This document shows, piece by piece, positions 8,896 through 16,207 of a DNA stretch of 49,209 nt. The DNA is from Nocardia cyriacigeorgica. Lineage in GTDB: Bacteria; Actinomycetota; Actinomycetes; Mycobacteriales; Mycobacteriaceae. Both the position numbers and the translations under genes were made by a program. The notes under the pieces were generated by a model. The model was not told the origin of the DNA. It was given only the letters and a program-made list of their open reading frames with translations, and searched no databases. Positions within the stretch are counted from its first letter, which is position 1. Each line of letters starts with the position of its first letter. Location: the NCBI RefSeq assembly GCF_010858045.1, contig NZ_JAAGVC010000041.1, positions 1 through 49,209 on the forward strand, in the 5' to 3' direction.

Positions 8896-9303
8896 GTGGT
8901 TGTCGTCCCCATCATCCTGTTCCTGCTGGCCGCGGTAGCGCTGGCGATCGGCGTGCTGGGTCTGGCGGGCAAGCTGCCGCGCAACCGATTCGTCGGCGTG
9001 CACACCGATGAGGCGCTGAGCACCGACGAGGTCTTCCGCGTCGCCAACCGCGTCGCCGCCCCCACCTCCCTCGCCGCCGGTGCGCTGCTGTTCTGCGGCG
9101 GGCTCGTCACGCTCGCGGCCGGTGGGTTCGCCGTCGTGCTGATCGCGCTCGGCGTCGCCGTGATCGCCCTGTTCACCCTCGGCGCCGGCGCCACCGCCGG
9201 AGCCCGCGCCGCCGCGGCCCTCGCCCCGCCCGCCGAAACCGGCGGCTGCGGCAATTCCTGCGGCGCCTGCTCGCTGCGCGACACCTGCCAACCCGCGGTC
9301 TGA
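8896..9303 (+). CDS. SdpI-like membrane protein
   Basis: A 135-residue protein starting at GTG (M-V-V-V-P-I). It has three hydrophobic segments (about 4-24, 58-78 and 80-105). Between the first two is LPRNRFVGVHTDEALSTDEVFRVANRVA, the conserved segment of the SdpI family, whose founding member is the Bacillus immunity protein against the SdpC toxin. The C-terminus has an unusual cluster of four cysteines in CGNSCGACSLRDTC that could bind a metal. No toxin partner gene is next to it, so an immunity role is not supported here. Confidence 0.8.
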   Translation: MVVVPIILFLLAAVALAIGVLGLAGKLPRNRFVGVHTDEALSTDEVFRVANRVAAPTSLAAGALLFCGGLVTLAAGGFAVVLIALGVAVIALFTLGAGATAGARAAAALAPPAETGGCGNSCGACSLRDTCQPAV

Positions 9304-9458
9304 GCGGAGCGGTTCCATCGAGCCTCGATCCGGCCGACTGCCGCGGACGAGATCTGATCTACGCGGCAGGTCGGTTCGCTTGCTTCGACCACGAAAAGGC
9401 TCATGAGCTGTCACCCAGCGCCTATCTGTTCCATCGTTCTCGTTCACCAGTGACGTGA

Positions 9459-9483
9459 CACACAATGTGTGCGAAAATCGCAC
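9459..9483 (+). promoter_or_regulatory. nested palindromes, candidate operator of the XRE-ImmA/PIN operon
   Basis: Two overlapping inverted repeats end one base before the ATG of the XRE gene: CACAC-AAT-GTGTG at 9459-9471 and GTGCGA-AAA-TCGCAC at 9469-9483. The CACAAT inside the first resembles a -10 box, which would put the transcript start only about 10 bases before the ATG. Dyads of this kind are typical binding sites of XRE-type proteins that repress their own operon; the assignment is inferred from position and symmetry. Confidence 0.45.
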
Positions 9484-9484
9484 C

Positions 9485-10582
9485 ATGTCGGACGAACGCG
9501 TGTGGGCAGAGATCGGTGAACGCGTGCGTGAAAGCCGGCTTGCCGCAGAGCTCTCACAGGGTGAACTCGCGGCCCGGGTCGGGCTCGAGCGCAGCAAGGT
9601 TGCGAAGATCGAGGCAGGCAGTCGCCAGATCAACGCGGTCGAACTGAGCAGGCTGGCGGCGGCACTCGGGATGCCCCTCGGGCATTTCCTGTTCGCTCGA
9701 CCCGAAGTGATCTCCCGGCGGACACCGCTCGTCGACGATACAGATACGCAAGCTGCCCGAATGTCCTATCGCATCGAGTCGGCGTTGAGCAGCTGGCTTC
9801 GCGATGTGCACGACGCCATCGAATTCGGCATGGACCGCCCCGCGATGCGGCGTTACAAGGACCCGGTCGAAACCCCGGACGACGCGCGTGCGGCCGCACA
9901 ATGGTTACGGCGAGAACTGGATCTGGGTCTGGAACCCATCGACACGATGATGGCGGTCTGCGAGCGGGCCGGTCAGTTGGTGCTCGTGGTAGACCTTCCC
10001 GGCGAGGGGGCCTCGCTGATCGATGACGACCTCGCAGTGGCAGTCGTCAGCAGGGACGGTGACCCGGGCCGTCGTCGCGCTACGGCAGCCCACGAACTCG
10101 GCCATATGGTTCTCGGCGACGAATACTCGAGCGACCTGGGTGGGGGAATCGCGGCAGCGAGATCGGACCGTGAAGCTGTGATCGATGCCTTCGCCGCCGA
10201 ACTGCTGCTACCCGCAGAAGCGGTCCGACAGCACGACACGGACTCGGCTCTCCGGACGGTTCTGGTCGGGAAGGCAGCTCGTTATCGCACCTCATGGACC
10301 CTGACGATCAGACAGGCCGAAGTGGCAGGGCTGATCGATCGGCAAGCCGCTGCGAAGTACCGGTCCGGCCCGACCCCGACCCACGCGGAGATGATGCAGG
10401 CTGTCGGCTGGACTCCCCCACCGGACTTCGAGCGCGTTCGAGTCCCGCCGAGCTACGCCGATGCCGTTCTTGCCGCGTGGCGCGACAACCTGATAACGGC
10501 CTCCCGTGCGGTCGAGATGATGCACGGCCAGATCACGGCGAAGGATCTGGGGCTGGAAGACAACGAAGGATTCGTACCGTGA
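9485..10582 (+). CDS. XRE regulator fused to an ImmA/IrrE-type metallopeptidase
   Basis: A 365-residue protein. Residues 10-65 form an XRE/Cro helix-turn-helix (LSQGELAARVGLERSKVAKIEAG). Residues about 130-260 form a zincin domain of the ImmA/IrrE (COG2856) type with HELGH at 203-207 and a downstream EAVIDAFAAELLLP helix that should supply the third zinc ligand. Proteins of this kind bind DNA and, when activated, cleave repressors; some are the regulatory half of toxin-antitoxin-like or mobile-element modules. The stop codon overlaps the start of the PIN gene as GTGA, so the two are translationally coupled. Nested palindromes sit directly before the ATG, suggesting autoregulation. Which protein it cleaves, if any, is not known. 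Confidence 0.9.
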   Translation: MSDERVWAEIGERVRESRLAAELSQGELAARVGLERSKVAKIEAGSRQINAVELSRLAAALGMPLGHFLFARPEVISRRTPLVDDTDTQAARMSYRIESALSSWLRDVHDAIEFGMDRPAMRRYKDPVETPDDARAAAQWLRRELDLGLEPIDTMMAVCERAGQLVLVVDLPGEGASLIDDDLAVAVVSRDGDPGRRRATAAHELGHMVLGDEYSSDLGGGIAAARSDREAVIDAFAAELLLPAEAVRQHDTDSALRTVLVGKAARYRTSWTLTIRQAEVAGLIDRQAAAKYRSGPTPTHAEMMQAVGWTPPPDFERVRVPPSYADAVLAAWRDNLITASRAVEMMHGQITAKDLGLEDNEGFVP

Positions 10583-11115
10583 CGATGCCGCGCAGGCTCG
10601 TCTTCGACACGACATGCCTCGCCCACTTCGCGAAAATCGATCGGGTCGATGTCCTCGGTTCTGTTCTGATCGAGGATGTCTGCACGACAACCGAATTCGT
10701 GCGCGCCGAACTACGGCACGGATGCAGCACCTGGCCATCGCTGGTCAACGCACTCGAGGCAACCTGGCTGGGCGTGGATCAGCTCGACACGATCGACGCC
10801 TTGCTGGTCTTCGAGAAATGGACGCGGCGTATTGGCGCCGCCGAACGCGATGTGGGCGAAGCCAGCGTTTTCGCGGCCGCCGAACTTGTCGGTGGCATCG
10901 CGATCACCGATGACAGATGCGCAAGCAGGGTTGCCCGCCATCACGGCCTGGAGGTCCACGGAACACTGTGGCTGCTCGCCTCCGCCTGCGAATGCGCAAA
11001 ACTCGTCGAGGTCGAGGCCACGAATTTGATCGACATGCTGACCGACAGTGGGATGCGGTTGCCGTGTACCGGATCCGAATTTCCTGCATGGGCGCGTCGA
11101 CACCAACTGCTGTGA
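10579..11115 (+). CDS. PIN-domain protein, putative ribonuclease toxin
   Basis: A 178-residue protein. LVFDTTCLAHF at 7-17 gives the first PIN aspartate (Asp10), TEFVRAELRHG at 38-48 gives a glutamate, Glu94 lies in DVGEASVFAAAE, and AITDDRCASRVARHHG gives the last aspartates (Asp111/112). The order and the Ala/Arg-rich end match DUF3368-like PIN proteins, which are usually Mg2+-dependent RNases acting as toxins. The GTG start at 10579 lies in the GTGA overlap with the XRE-ImmA gene; an in-frame ATG six bases later is an alternative. No VapB-like antitoxin is present; the only partner is the XRE-ImmA protein. RNase activity is inferred from the family. Confidence 0.82.
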   Translation: MTMPRRLVFDTTCLAHFAKIDRVDVLGSVLIEDVCTTTEFVRAELRHGCSTWPSLVNALEATWLGVDQLDTIDALLVFEKWTRRIGAAERDVGEASVFAAAELVGGIAITDDRCASRVARHHGLEVHGTLWLLASACECAKLVEVEATNLIDMLTDSGMRLPCTGSEFPAWARRHQLL

Positions 11116-11216
11116 CCGGCGCGCATCGGAGCATCACCAAAGGCGACTACAGGGGCGGACCGATCCCGGACGGTCCTGTGACTCCTCACCAGGGAACAGT
11201 TGGCAAAGCATCAGGT

Positions 11217-11234
11217 GTAACACTGGTCACAAGG
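11217..11234 (+). promoter_or_regulatory. candidate MtrA-type direct repeat upstream of the lysozyme gene
   Basis: GTAACACTG at 11217-11225 is followed at once by GTCACAAGG at 11226-11234, a 9-base direct repeat of the form GTxACAnnG. The actinobacterial response regulator MtrA is reported to bind such tandem GTCACAgcg-like motifs and to control peptidoglycan hydrolases. The site lies 27 bases before the ATG of a secreted lysozyme, which fits. The call rests on motif similarity only. Confidence 0.4.
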
Positions 11235-11260
11235 CGACCGGGTGGCTATCGTCGGACGGC

Positions 11261-12004
11261 ATGGAAAGTACCCGCTGGAGAGCGACCTGCAAGCTTGCGT
11301 TGTCCGCCTTCATCGCGGGCGGCGTCCTCACCGCGACCGTGCCTGCGGCGCAGGCCGAGCAGACCGGGCCGGATGTGTCGTCGTGGCAGCACATCGATGG
11401 GCGGATGATCGACTGGTTCGCGGTGAAGCGGTCGGGGCACGACTTCGCGATGGTGAAGGCGACCGAGGGGCTCAGCTACATCAACCCGTATTTCGTGCCG
11501 GACAGCGTGCTCATGCGGGCGGCGGGGGTGGCGCGCGGCACCTACCACTACGCGCGGCCGCACCTGCCGCCGGAACCGCAGGCCGCGATGTACGCGGCGG
11601 TAGTGCTGGGACAGAACGGGCCGCTGGACCTGCCGCCGGTGCTCGATCTGGAGGATTCGGGCGGGCTCGCCCCGGCCGCGCTGATCGACTGGACGCACCG
11701 CTATCTCAACACCGTGCAGGCACTGACCGGGCGGGTGCCGATCATCTACACCTATCCGAACTTCTGGCGCACGGCGATGGCCGACAGCGATCAGTTCCAC
11801 CGGTACCCGCTGTGGATCGCCGATTATCGCGGCAATCCACAGCCGGAGGTGCCGGGTGATTGGCCCGCGTGGACGTTCTGGCAGACCACCGACAGTGGAT
11901 CCGTTCCCGGCATCGCCGGTGGTACCGACGTGAACGTCTACAGCGGAGCCCAGGGCAATTTCGCGCAGTTCGCGAACATGGCCGGGCTGTTCGGCAGCAG
12001 CTGA
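11261..12004 (+). CDS. secreted GH25 lysozyme (N-acetylmuramidase)
   Basis: A 247-residue protein with a Sec signal peptide (basic start, hydrophobic LALSAFIAGGVLTATV, cleavage likely after AQA near residue 32). The mature part is a GH25 (Chalaropsis-type) muramidase domain: DVSSWQ with the first Asp, VKATEGLSYINPYF, ARGTYHYARP, the DLED catalytic segment, and WTFWQTT near the end. Such enzymes cut the MurNAc-GlcNAc bond in peptidoglycan and act outside the membrane. The domain fills the protein and no cell-wall anchor is seen. The stop codon is immediately adjacent to that of the phosphatase gene on the other strand. Confidence 0.92.
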   Translation: MESTRWRATCKLALSAFIAGGVLTATVPAAQAEQTGPDVSSWQHIDGRMIDWFAVKRSGHDFAMVKATEGLSYINPYFVPDSVLMRAAGVARGTYHYARPHLPPEPQAAMYAAVVLGQNGPLDLPPVLDLEDSGGLAPAALIDWTHRYLNTVQALTGRVPIIYTYPNFWRTAMADSDQFHRYPLWIADYRGNPQPEVPGDWPAWTFWQTTDSGSVPGIAGGTDVNVYSGAQGNFAQFANMAGLFGSS

Positions 12005-14050
12005 TCACATGCCGATGCGCCCGCCGTCGGCCTTCCACACGGCGACCACCGACGGGCGCGGCTGGGTGTCGCCGCCATCGGGCCAATGCGAGACGGGCGC
12101 GTCGGCCGACGCACCATCCGCTTCACCCGGATGCTGCACACACACCAGCACCCGCTGCTCGGTGACGACGGGCCCGCAGGTCTCGCCGCCGGCGGGCACG
12201 GTGAGGAACTGCTTGGTCTCACCGCGGCGCTCGCCCTCGAGCGTCACCGCGAACAGGCCGTCGTTGGATTTCAACGCGTTGCCGTCGGTGGAGATCCACA
12301 GGTTGCCGTACGGGTCGAAGGCCACATTGTCCGGGCAGGAGATCGGGCTGACCTTGGTCTTGTCGAATCCGCCGTAGTAGGTGTCGGCGGCGGCCGGATC
12401 GCCGCAGACCAGCAGCAGCGACCAGGTGAACTCGGTGCCCTTGTGGTCGTCGACGATCTCGAGGATCTGCCCGTTCTTGTTCTTGATCCGCGGGTTCGCC
12501 TCGTCGGGGCCGGCCTTGCCGTCTTCGCCGCGCTTGCTGTTGTTGGTCAGCGCCACGTAGACCTTGCCGGTCTTGGGGTTGGCCTCGAAATCCTCCGGGC
12601 GGTCCATCTTGGTGGCGCCGACCTTGTCGCCTGCCAGCCGGGTGAAGACCGCGACCTCTTGGGCGGACATGCCTTCCACCAGTGATTTCGCGCTGCCGTC
12701 CTCGCCGGCCTCGAGGATCGGGATCCATTGGCCCTTACCGGTGAAGCCCTGATCGGACGGCACATTGCCGGAGCCGTCGATGCGGTCGGGGTGATCGCCG
12801 GTGAGTTTGGCGACGTACAGCGTGCCTGCGTCCAGGATGGTCATGTTGTGGCGGCGGCTCGCCGCACCGGTGCCGGGCTGGATCTTGCGGGACGAGACGA
12901 ACTTGTACATGTACTCGAACCGCTCGTCGTCGCCGCTGTAGGCGACCACGGTGCCGTCGTCGGTGACGTGGATATTGGCCGACTCGTGCTTGTTGCGGCC
13001 GAGCGCGGAATGCTTGACCGGGGTGGAGGTGGGATCCCACGGGTCGATTTCGACGACGTAGCCGAACCGGTTGGGCTCGTTGGGTTCCTGCGCTACATCG
13101 AAACGCTTGTCGAACTTCTCCCAGAAGTGCGGCGAATCGACCTCTCCGACGCCGTAACGCTCGGCGCGTTCGGCGGCGACGGGATCGGCGGGCTTGCCGG
13201 CGAAATAGCCGTTGAAGTTCTCTTCGCCGGAAAGCACTGTGCCCCAAGGGGTCACCCCGCCCGCGCAATTGGCGAAGGTGCCCGCGACCTTGGTGCCGGT
13301 GGGGTCGGCGGAGGTTTTCACGAAATCGCTGCCGGCGGCCGGGCCCGTGAGCAGGAATTCGGTGTCGGCGGTGATGCGGCGGTTGTACTTGCCGAAGGCG
13401 GGGGTGAGCTTGCCCGAACCGGACTCACCCGCCACCTCGACCACCGAAAGTCCGTGCGCGGCAATCGCGATACCGAACTGCTCGGGCGTCATGGTGTCGC
13501 CGTTGAAGCCTTTGAACATGAACGGCTCGGTGGTGTATTCGTGGTTGACGACGAGCAGGTAGCGGTTGGCCTGGCCTTCGATCGGCAGCAGCGCGGCGAA
13601 ATCGTTGTTGTAGCCGAACTGCTTCGCCTGCGCGGCGGCGGTCTGGTTGTCGAAATCGAATTGCGGCGCGTCGGGGAAGATCGGATCACCCCAGCGGATC
13701 ACCACGCCCTGCTGGTAGCCCTCGGGGACGACGACGGCATCTTCTTTGTTGGGCGCCACCGGCGTGAACCCGAGGCCCGAACCGGCGTCGGTGTTCGATG
13801 CCGCCTCGGCACCGTCGTCACCGCAAGCAGCGAGCAAACTGCCCGCCCCCACCGCCAGCACCGCGGCCGCGCCGCCCTTGAGCACCCCGCGCCGCGACAT
13901 GGCGGAGACGATGTCGCCGAAATATTCGCCCGAGGACTTGTTGGAGACCTCGTGGAAGCACGCGTTACCGCACTTGTAAGCGCAGGTAACCGCGGAGCGC
14001 GACGAACTGCCGTCATGCTGCACGAAAAGGGCGAGTGGGGTGAAGCTCAC
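12005..14050 (-). CDS. PhoX family alkaline phosphatase-like protein, Tat-exported
   Basis: A 681-residue protein. About 50 residues precede a Tat signal (SRRGVLKGGAAAV...LLAACG) that ends in a lipobox-like AAC, a layout seen in actinobacterial PhoX-family proteins. The body shows family landmarks: GYQQGVVIRWGDP, NHEYTTEPF, FANCAGGVTPWGT followed by SGEENFNGYF, ALGRNKHESA, RPEDFEANPKTG, and CPDNVAFDPYGNLWISTDGN. PhoX enzymes are calcium/iron phosphatases that release phosphate from organic esters outside the membrane; that this copy is active is inferred. The four Cys residues in the first 60 positions are unusual before a Tat motif. No phosphate regulator lies nearby. Confidence 0.88.
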   Translation of the reverse strand: MSFTPLALFVQHDGSSSRSAVTCAYKCGNACFHEVSNKSSGEYFGDIVSAMSRRGVLKGGAAAVLAVGAGSLLAACGDDGAEAASNTDAGSGLGFTPVAPNKEDAVVVPEGYQQGVVIRWGDPIFPDAPQFDFDNQTAAAQAKQFGYNNDFAALLPIEGQANRYLLVVNHEYTTEPFMFKGFNGDTMTPEQFGIAIAAHGLSVVEVAGESGSGKLTPAFGKYNRRITADTEFLLTGPAAGSDFVKTSADPTGTKVAGTFANCAGGVTPWGTVLSGEENFNGYFAGKPADPVAAERAERYGVGEVDSPHFWEKFDKRFDVAQEPNEPNRFGYVVEIDPWDPTSTPVKHSALGRNKHESANIHVTDDGTVVAYSGDDERFEYMYKFVSSRKIQPGTGAASRRHNMTILDAGTLYVAKLTGDHPDRIDGSGNVPSDQGFTGKGQWIPILEAGEDGSAKSLVEGMSAQEVAVFTRLAGDKVGATKMDRPEDFEANPKTGKVYVALTNNSKRGEDGKAGPDEANPRIKNKNGQILEIVDDHKGTEFTWSLLLVCGDPAAADTYYGGFDKTKVSPISCPDNVAFDPYGNLWISTDGNALKSNDGLFAVTLEGERRGETKQFLTVPAGGETCGPVVTEQRVLVCVQHPGEADGASADAPVSHWPDGGDTQPRPSVVAVWKADGGRIGM

Positions 14051-14190
14051 GGTGCCTCCTGGATCAAGCCGACGGGCGCACGCTAAACCACCAGGGCGAG
14101 TCGAAGACTACGGCAAGATGAACGTCCATCGAATTAGGCAGCCCTCAGTTATCGCCCTGAACAGGACAAATCGGCGCCGATGGAAGCCGG

Positions 14191-14331
14191 TCAGCGCGTG
14201 TGGCCACGTTCCCATTCCTGGAGAACTTCCGCCAGCGTGCGCCGCTCACCCGGCATGCCGTATTCATCGAGGGTCGACCACGTGCCGTCATCCCACTGCA
14301 CCCAGCCACGAATGTGGGCGTCCTCGGTCAC
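14191..14331 (-). CDS. 46-residue hypothetical protein, coupled to the upstream membrane protein gene
   Basis: A very small protein beginning at GTG 14331 (M-T-E-D-A-H-I) with a compact WVQWDDGTWSTLDEYG core and a helical LAEVLQEWERG end. The GTG overlaps the stop of the upstream gene as GTGA, strong evidence for a real translated pair. It is acidic and aromatic with no membrane segment. No family is recognised. Confidence 0.6.
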   Translation of the reverse strand: MTEDAHIRGWVQWDDGTWSTLDEYGMPGERRTLAEVLQEWERGHTR

Positions 14332-14600
14332 CGCGTGAACCGCTCGGCGCGCTGATCCGGAACGATCGCCCCCACCGCCACCAGGGTCCGATAGGCGTCC
14401 CGCTTGTGCGGGCAGCTGTCGATACCGCACCGACGGTGCGCTTGCATCGTGGCGTGCGCCATCCGCGCCGACATTCGAGGTGCGCGCGCGGTGATCGGAG
14501 GTTCATCGTCATCGAAGGCGTAGGGCAGAACGTAGATCAGGCCGAGCAATAAGACGGCAACCGTGCCCGCGACTGCGAACGCGGTGATGTAGTCCGACAT
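14328..14600 (-). CDS. 90-residue single-helix membrane protein
   Basis: The start is ATG 14600 (M-S-D-Y-I-T) with AGGGGG about 5 bases before it. A transmembrane helix covers about residues 6-30, followed by an acidic turn (FDDDEPP) and a basic soluble part containing HRRCGIDSCPHKRDAYRTLV, where two Cys and nearby His could bind metal or form a disulfide. It heads a two-gene unit with the 46-residue protein and is divergent from a long XRE-type regulator gene. Function is not known. Confidence 0.65.
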   Translation of the reverse strand: MSDYITAFAVAGTVAVLLLGLIYVLPYAFDDDEPPITARAPRMSARMAHATMQAHRRCGIDSCPHKRDAYRTLVAVGAIVPDQRAERFTR

Positions 14601-14711
14601 GGAACCCCCTGCGGTTGTTGGTTTTTGGTCCGCCCGGCGCCGGGGACGAAGGGGCACACACCCGGCGCCGCGCGATGCGGGAGACAGTAGAAATGCGCGG
14701 GGTCTGCGACG

Positions 14712-14741
14712 GGTACGTTTTGTACCTCGACCGCTTGTACC
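14712..14741. promoter_or_regulatory. GGTAC/GTACC inverted repeat with a repeated TTGTACC in a divergent promoter region
   Basis: GGTAC at 14712-14716 and GTACC at 14722-14726 form an inverted repeat around GTTTT; TTGTACC occurs at 14720-14726 and again at 14735-14741, 15 bases apart. The cluster lies about 45 bases before the XRE gene start and 112 before the divergent membrane-protein gene, so it could serve both promoters. The most obvious binder is the XRE protein encoded next to it (inference). Confidence 0.4.
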
Positions 14742-14785
14742 CGGCGTTACGCTGGGAAAAAGGGTTCAACAGCGGAAGGGATGCC

Positions 14786-16018
14786 GTGGTGATCAACCCT
14801 GTCGAGGACGCTACGGTCGGTGCGCGGATCAAGCGCCTGCGGGAGCGGGCCGGCATGTCGCGCGCGGTGCTCGCTGGCCTGGTCGGCCGGTCGACCGAAT
14901 GGTTGAAAGCTGTCGAGAACGGCCGACTGCAACCACCGCGGTTGCCGATGCTGTTACGGATCGCGCACGCCCTGGAACTCGCGGATCTGGCCGAGCTCAC
15001 CGGCAACGGCTACGCGGTTCCGGTCGCCGTGTTCGCCGGGGAGCGGCATGGCGCGCTCACCGAGGTGCAGGCCGCGCTCACCGAGTACCGGCTGTCGGCA
15101 CCGGCACGGCCCGCCGATATCCGCCATCTCGAGGGAAGGCTGCGTCAGGCCTGGAAGGTTCGCCATGCCAGCCCGGACCATCGGACCCAGCTCGGGAGGC
15201 TGCTGCCCGGGTTGATCAGGGATGCGCAGGGCGCGGTGCGGGCAGGTGGTGAGAATCGCCGCGCGGCGCGGCGGGTCCTGGCCGGGGTCTATCAGCTGGC
15301 CGACTTCTACGTGGCCTACCAACCCGCCCCCGAACTCGTATGGCTCGTGGCCGATCGCGCGTTGTCCGAAGGCTACGAGGCGGACGATCCGTATGTGATC
15401 GCCTGCGGCGCATGGGCGATGACACAGGCGCTGCGGGATTCGGGCCGGTGGGAGGAGGCCGACGCACTCGCGCGCACGGCCGTCGAACGTCTGGCGCCCT
15501 ATCTCGACCGCGACACCACACCCGATGATTGGCATGGCATTGCCGGCGCGCTGAACGCCGAGATCGCGTATGTGCACGCCCGGCGCGGCCGGCACGGCGA
15601 CGCCTGGTCATATTGGGAGAAGGCCGAGGCCACCGCCCGGCAATTGGGCGTGGGCTACCGGCACGTCCAGACCTCCTTCTCGGTTCCGGTGATGGCGGCC
15701 CACGCGACAACTCTGGGCGTCGAGCTGCGCCGCCCCGGCGAAGCACTTCGCGCGGCCAGCGGCTTCGACGCCGACCAGATCGCATCGGTCCCCCGTCGCA
15801 GCCGCCACTTCATCGAGGTCGCCCGCGCGCACGAGCAACGCGACGAACCGGTGGCGACGCTGGCTCTGCTGGACAAGGCGGTCCGCACCGCACCCGAGAC
15901 GGCCAAATACAACGGACACGCCCGCGATATGTTGCACGCGCTGATGCGTAAACCCCCTTCGGGCATGAGGAATGACGTTCACGAGTTGGGTCGGCAGATC
16001 GGCCTGGTGCCCGCTTAG
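14786..16018 (+). CDS. XRE-family regulator with long helical (TPR-like) C-terminal domain
   Basis: A protein of about 410 residues. An XRE helix-turn-helix lies at about residues 10-60 (ATVGARIKRLRERAGMSR and TEWLKAVENG). The rest is Ala/Arg/Leu-rich and looks like helical repeats (GALNAEIAYVHARRGRHGDAW, YWEKAEATARQLG, DEPVATLALLDKAVRTAPETAK), as in the large actinobacterial regulators with TPR-like sensor domains. GTG codons at 14786 and 14789 are both possible starts, with GGAAGG at 14774-14779 favouring either. The gene is divergent from two small coupled genes. Ligand and targets are not known. Confidence 0.82.
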   Translation: MVINPVEDATVGARIKRLRERAGMSRAVLAGLVGRSTEWLKAVENGRLQPPRLPMLLRIAHALELADLAELTGNGYAVPVAVFAGERHGALTEVQAALTEYRLSAPARPADIRHLEGRLRQAWKVRHASPDHRTQLGRLLPGLIRDAQGAVRAGGENRRAARRVLAGVYQLADFYVAYQPAPELVWLVADRALSEGYEADDPYVIACGAWAMTQALRDSGRWEEADALARTAVERLAPYLDRDTTPDDWHGIAGALNAEIAYVHARRGRHGDAWSYWEKAEATARQLGVGYRHVQTSFSVPVMAAHATTLGVELRRPGEALRAASGFDADQIASVPRRSRHFIEVARAHEQRDEPVATLALLDKAVRTAPETAKYNGHARDMLHALMRKPPSGMRNDVHELGRQIGLVPA

Positions 16019-16207
16019 TCGCCGATACCTCGCGAATAGCCACGCCCTGAGCGCACGACCAGCGCCCGGCGTCGCGGCCCAGCGCAGCTGTCCGGCGAGA
16101 GCTCCATGGCCGAGGCAGCGCGGACCGCGCGCGAGGGGCCATCTCGACCACGGTGATGTCGAGATCCCGCCAGCCATCGATCTCGGCGATTCTTACCGTC
16201 GGTCGAT

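Noticed and set aside
8752..9633. A 293-codon minus-strand frame opposite the SdpI-like gene
   Set aside because: Very Gly/Arg-rich with no motifs; the SdpI reading on the other strand has membrane helices and family residues.
12728..14086. A 452-codon plus-strand frame
   Set aside because: Antisense to the PhoX-type gene; content is the usual Val/Gly/Arg mirror of a GC-rich gene.
14615..14785. In-frame extension of the XRE/TPR gene to an ATG at 14615
   Set aside because: The added 57 residues lack similarity, cross the inverted-repeat promoter region and overlap the start region of the divergent gene.
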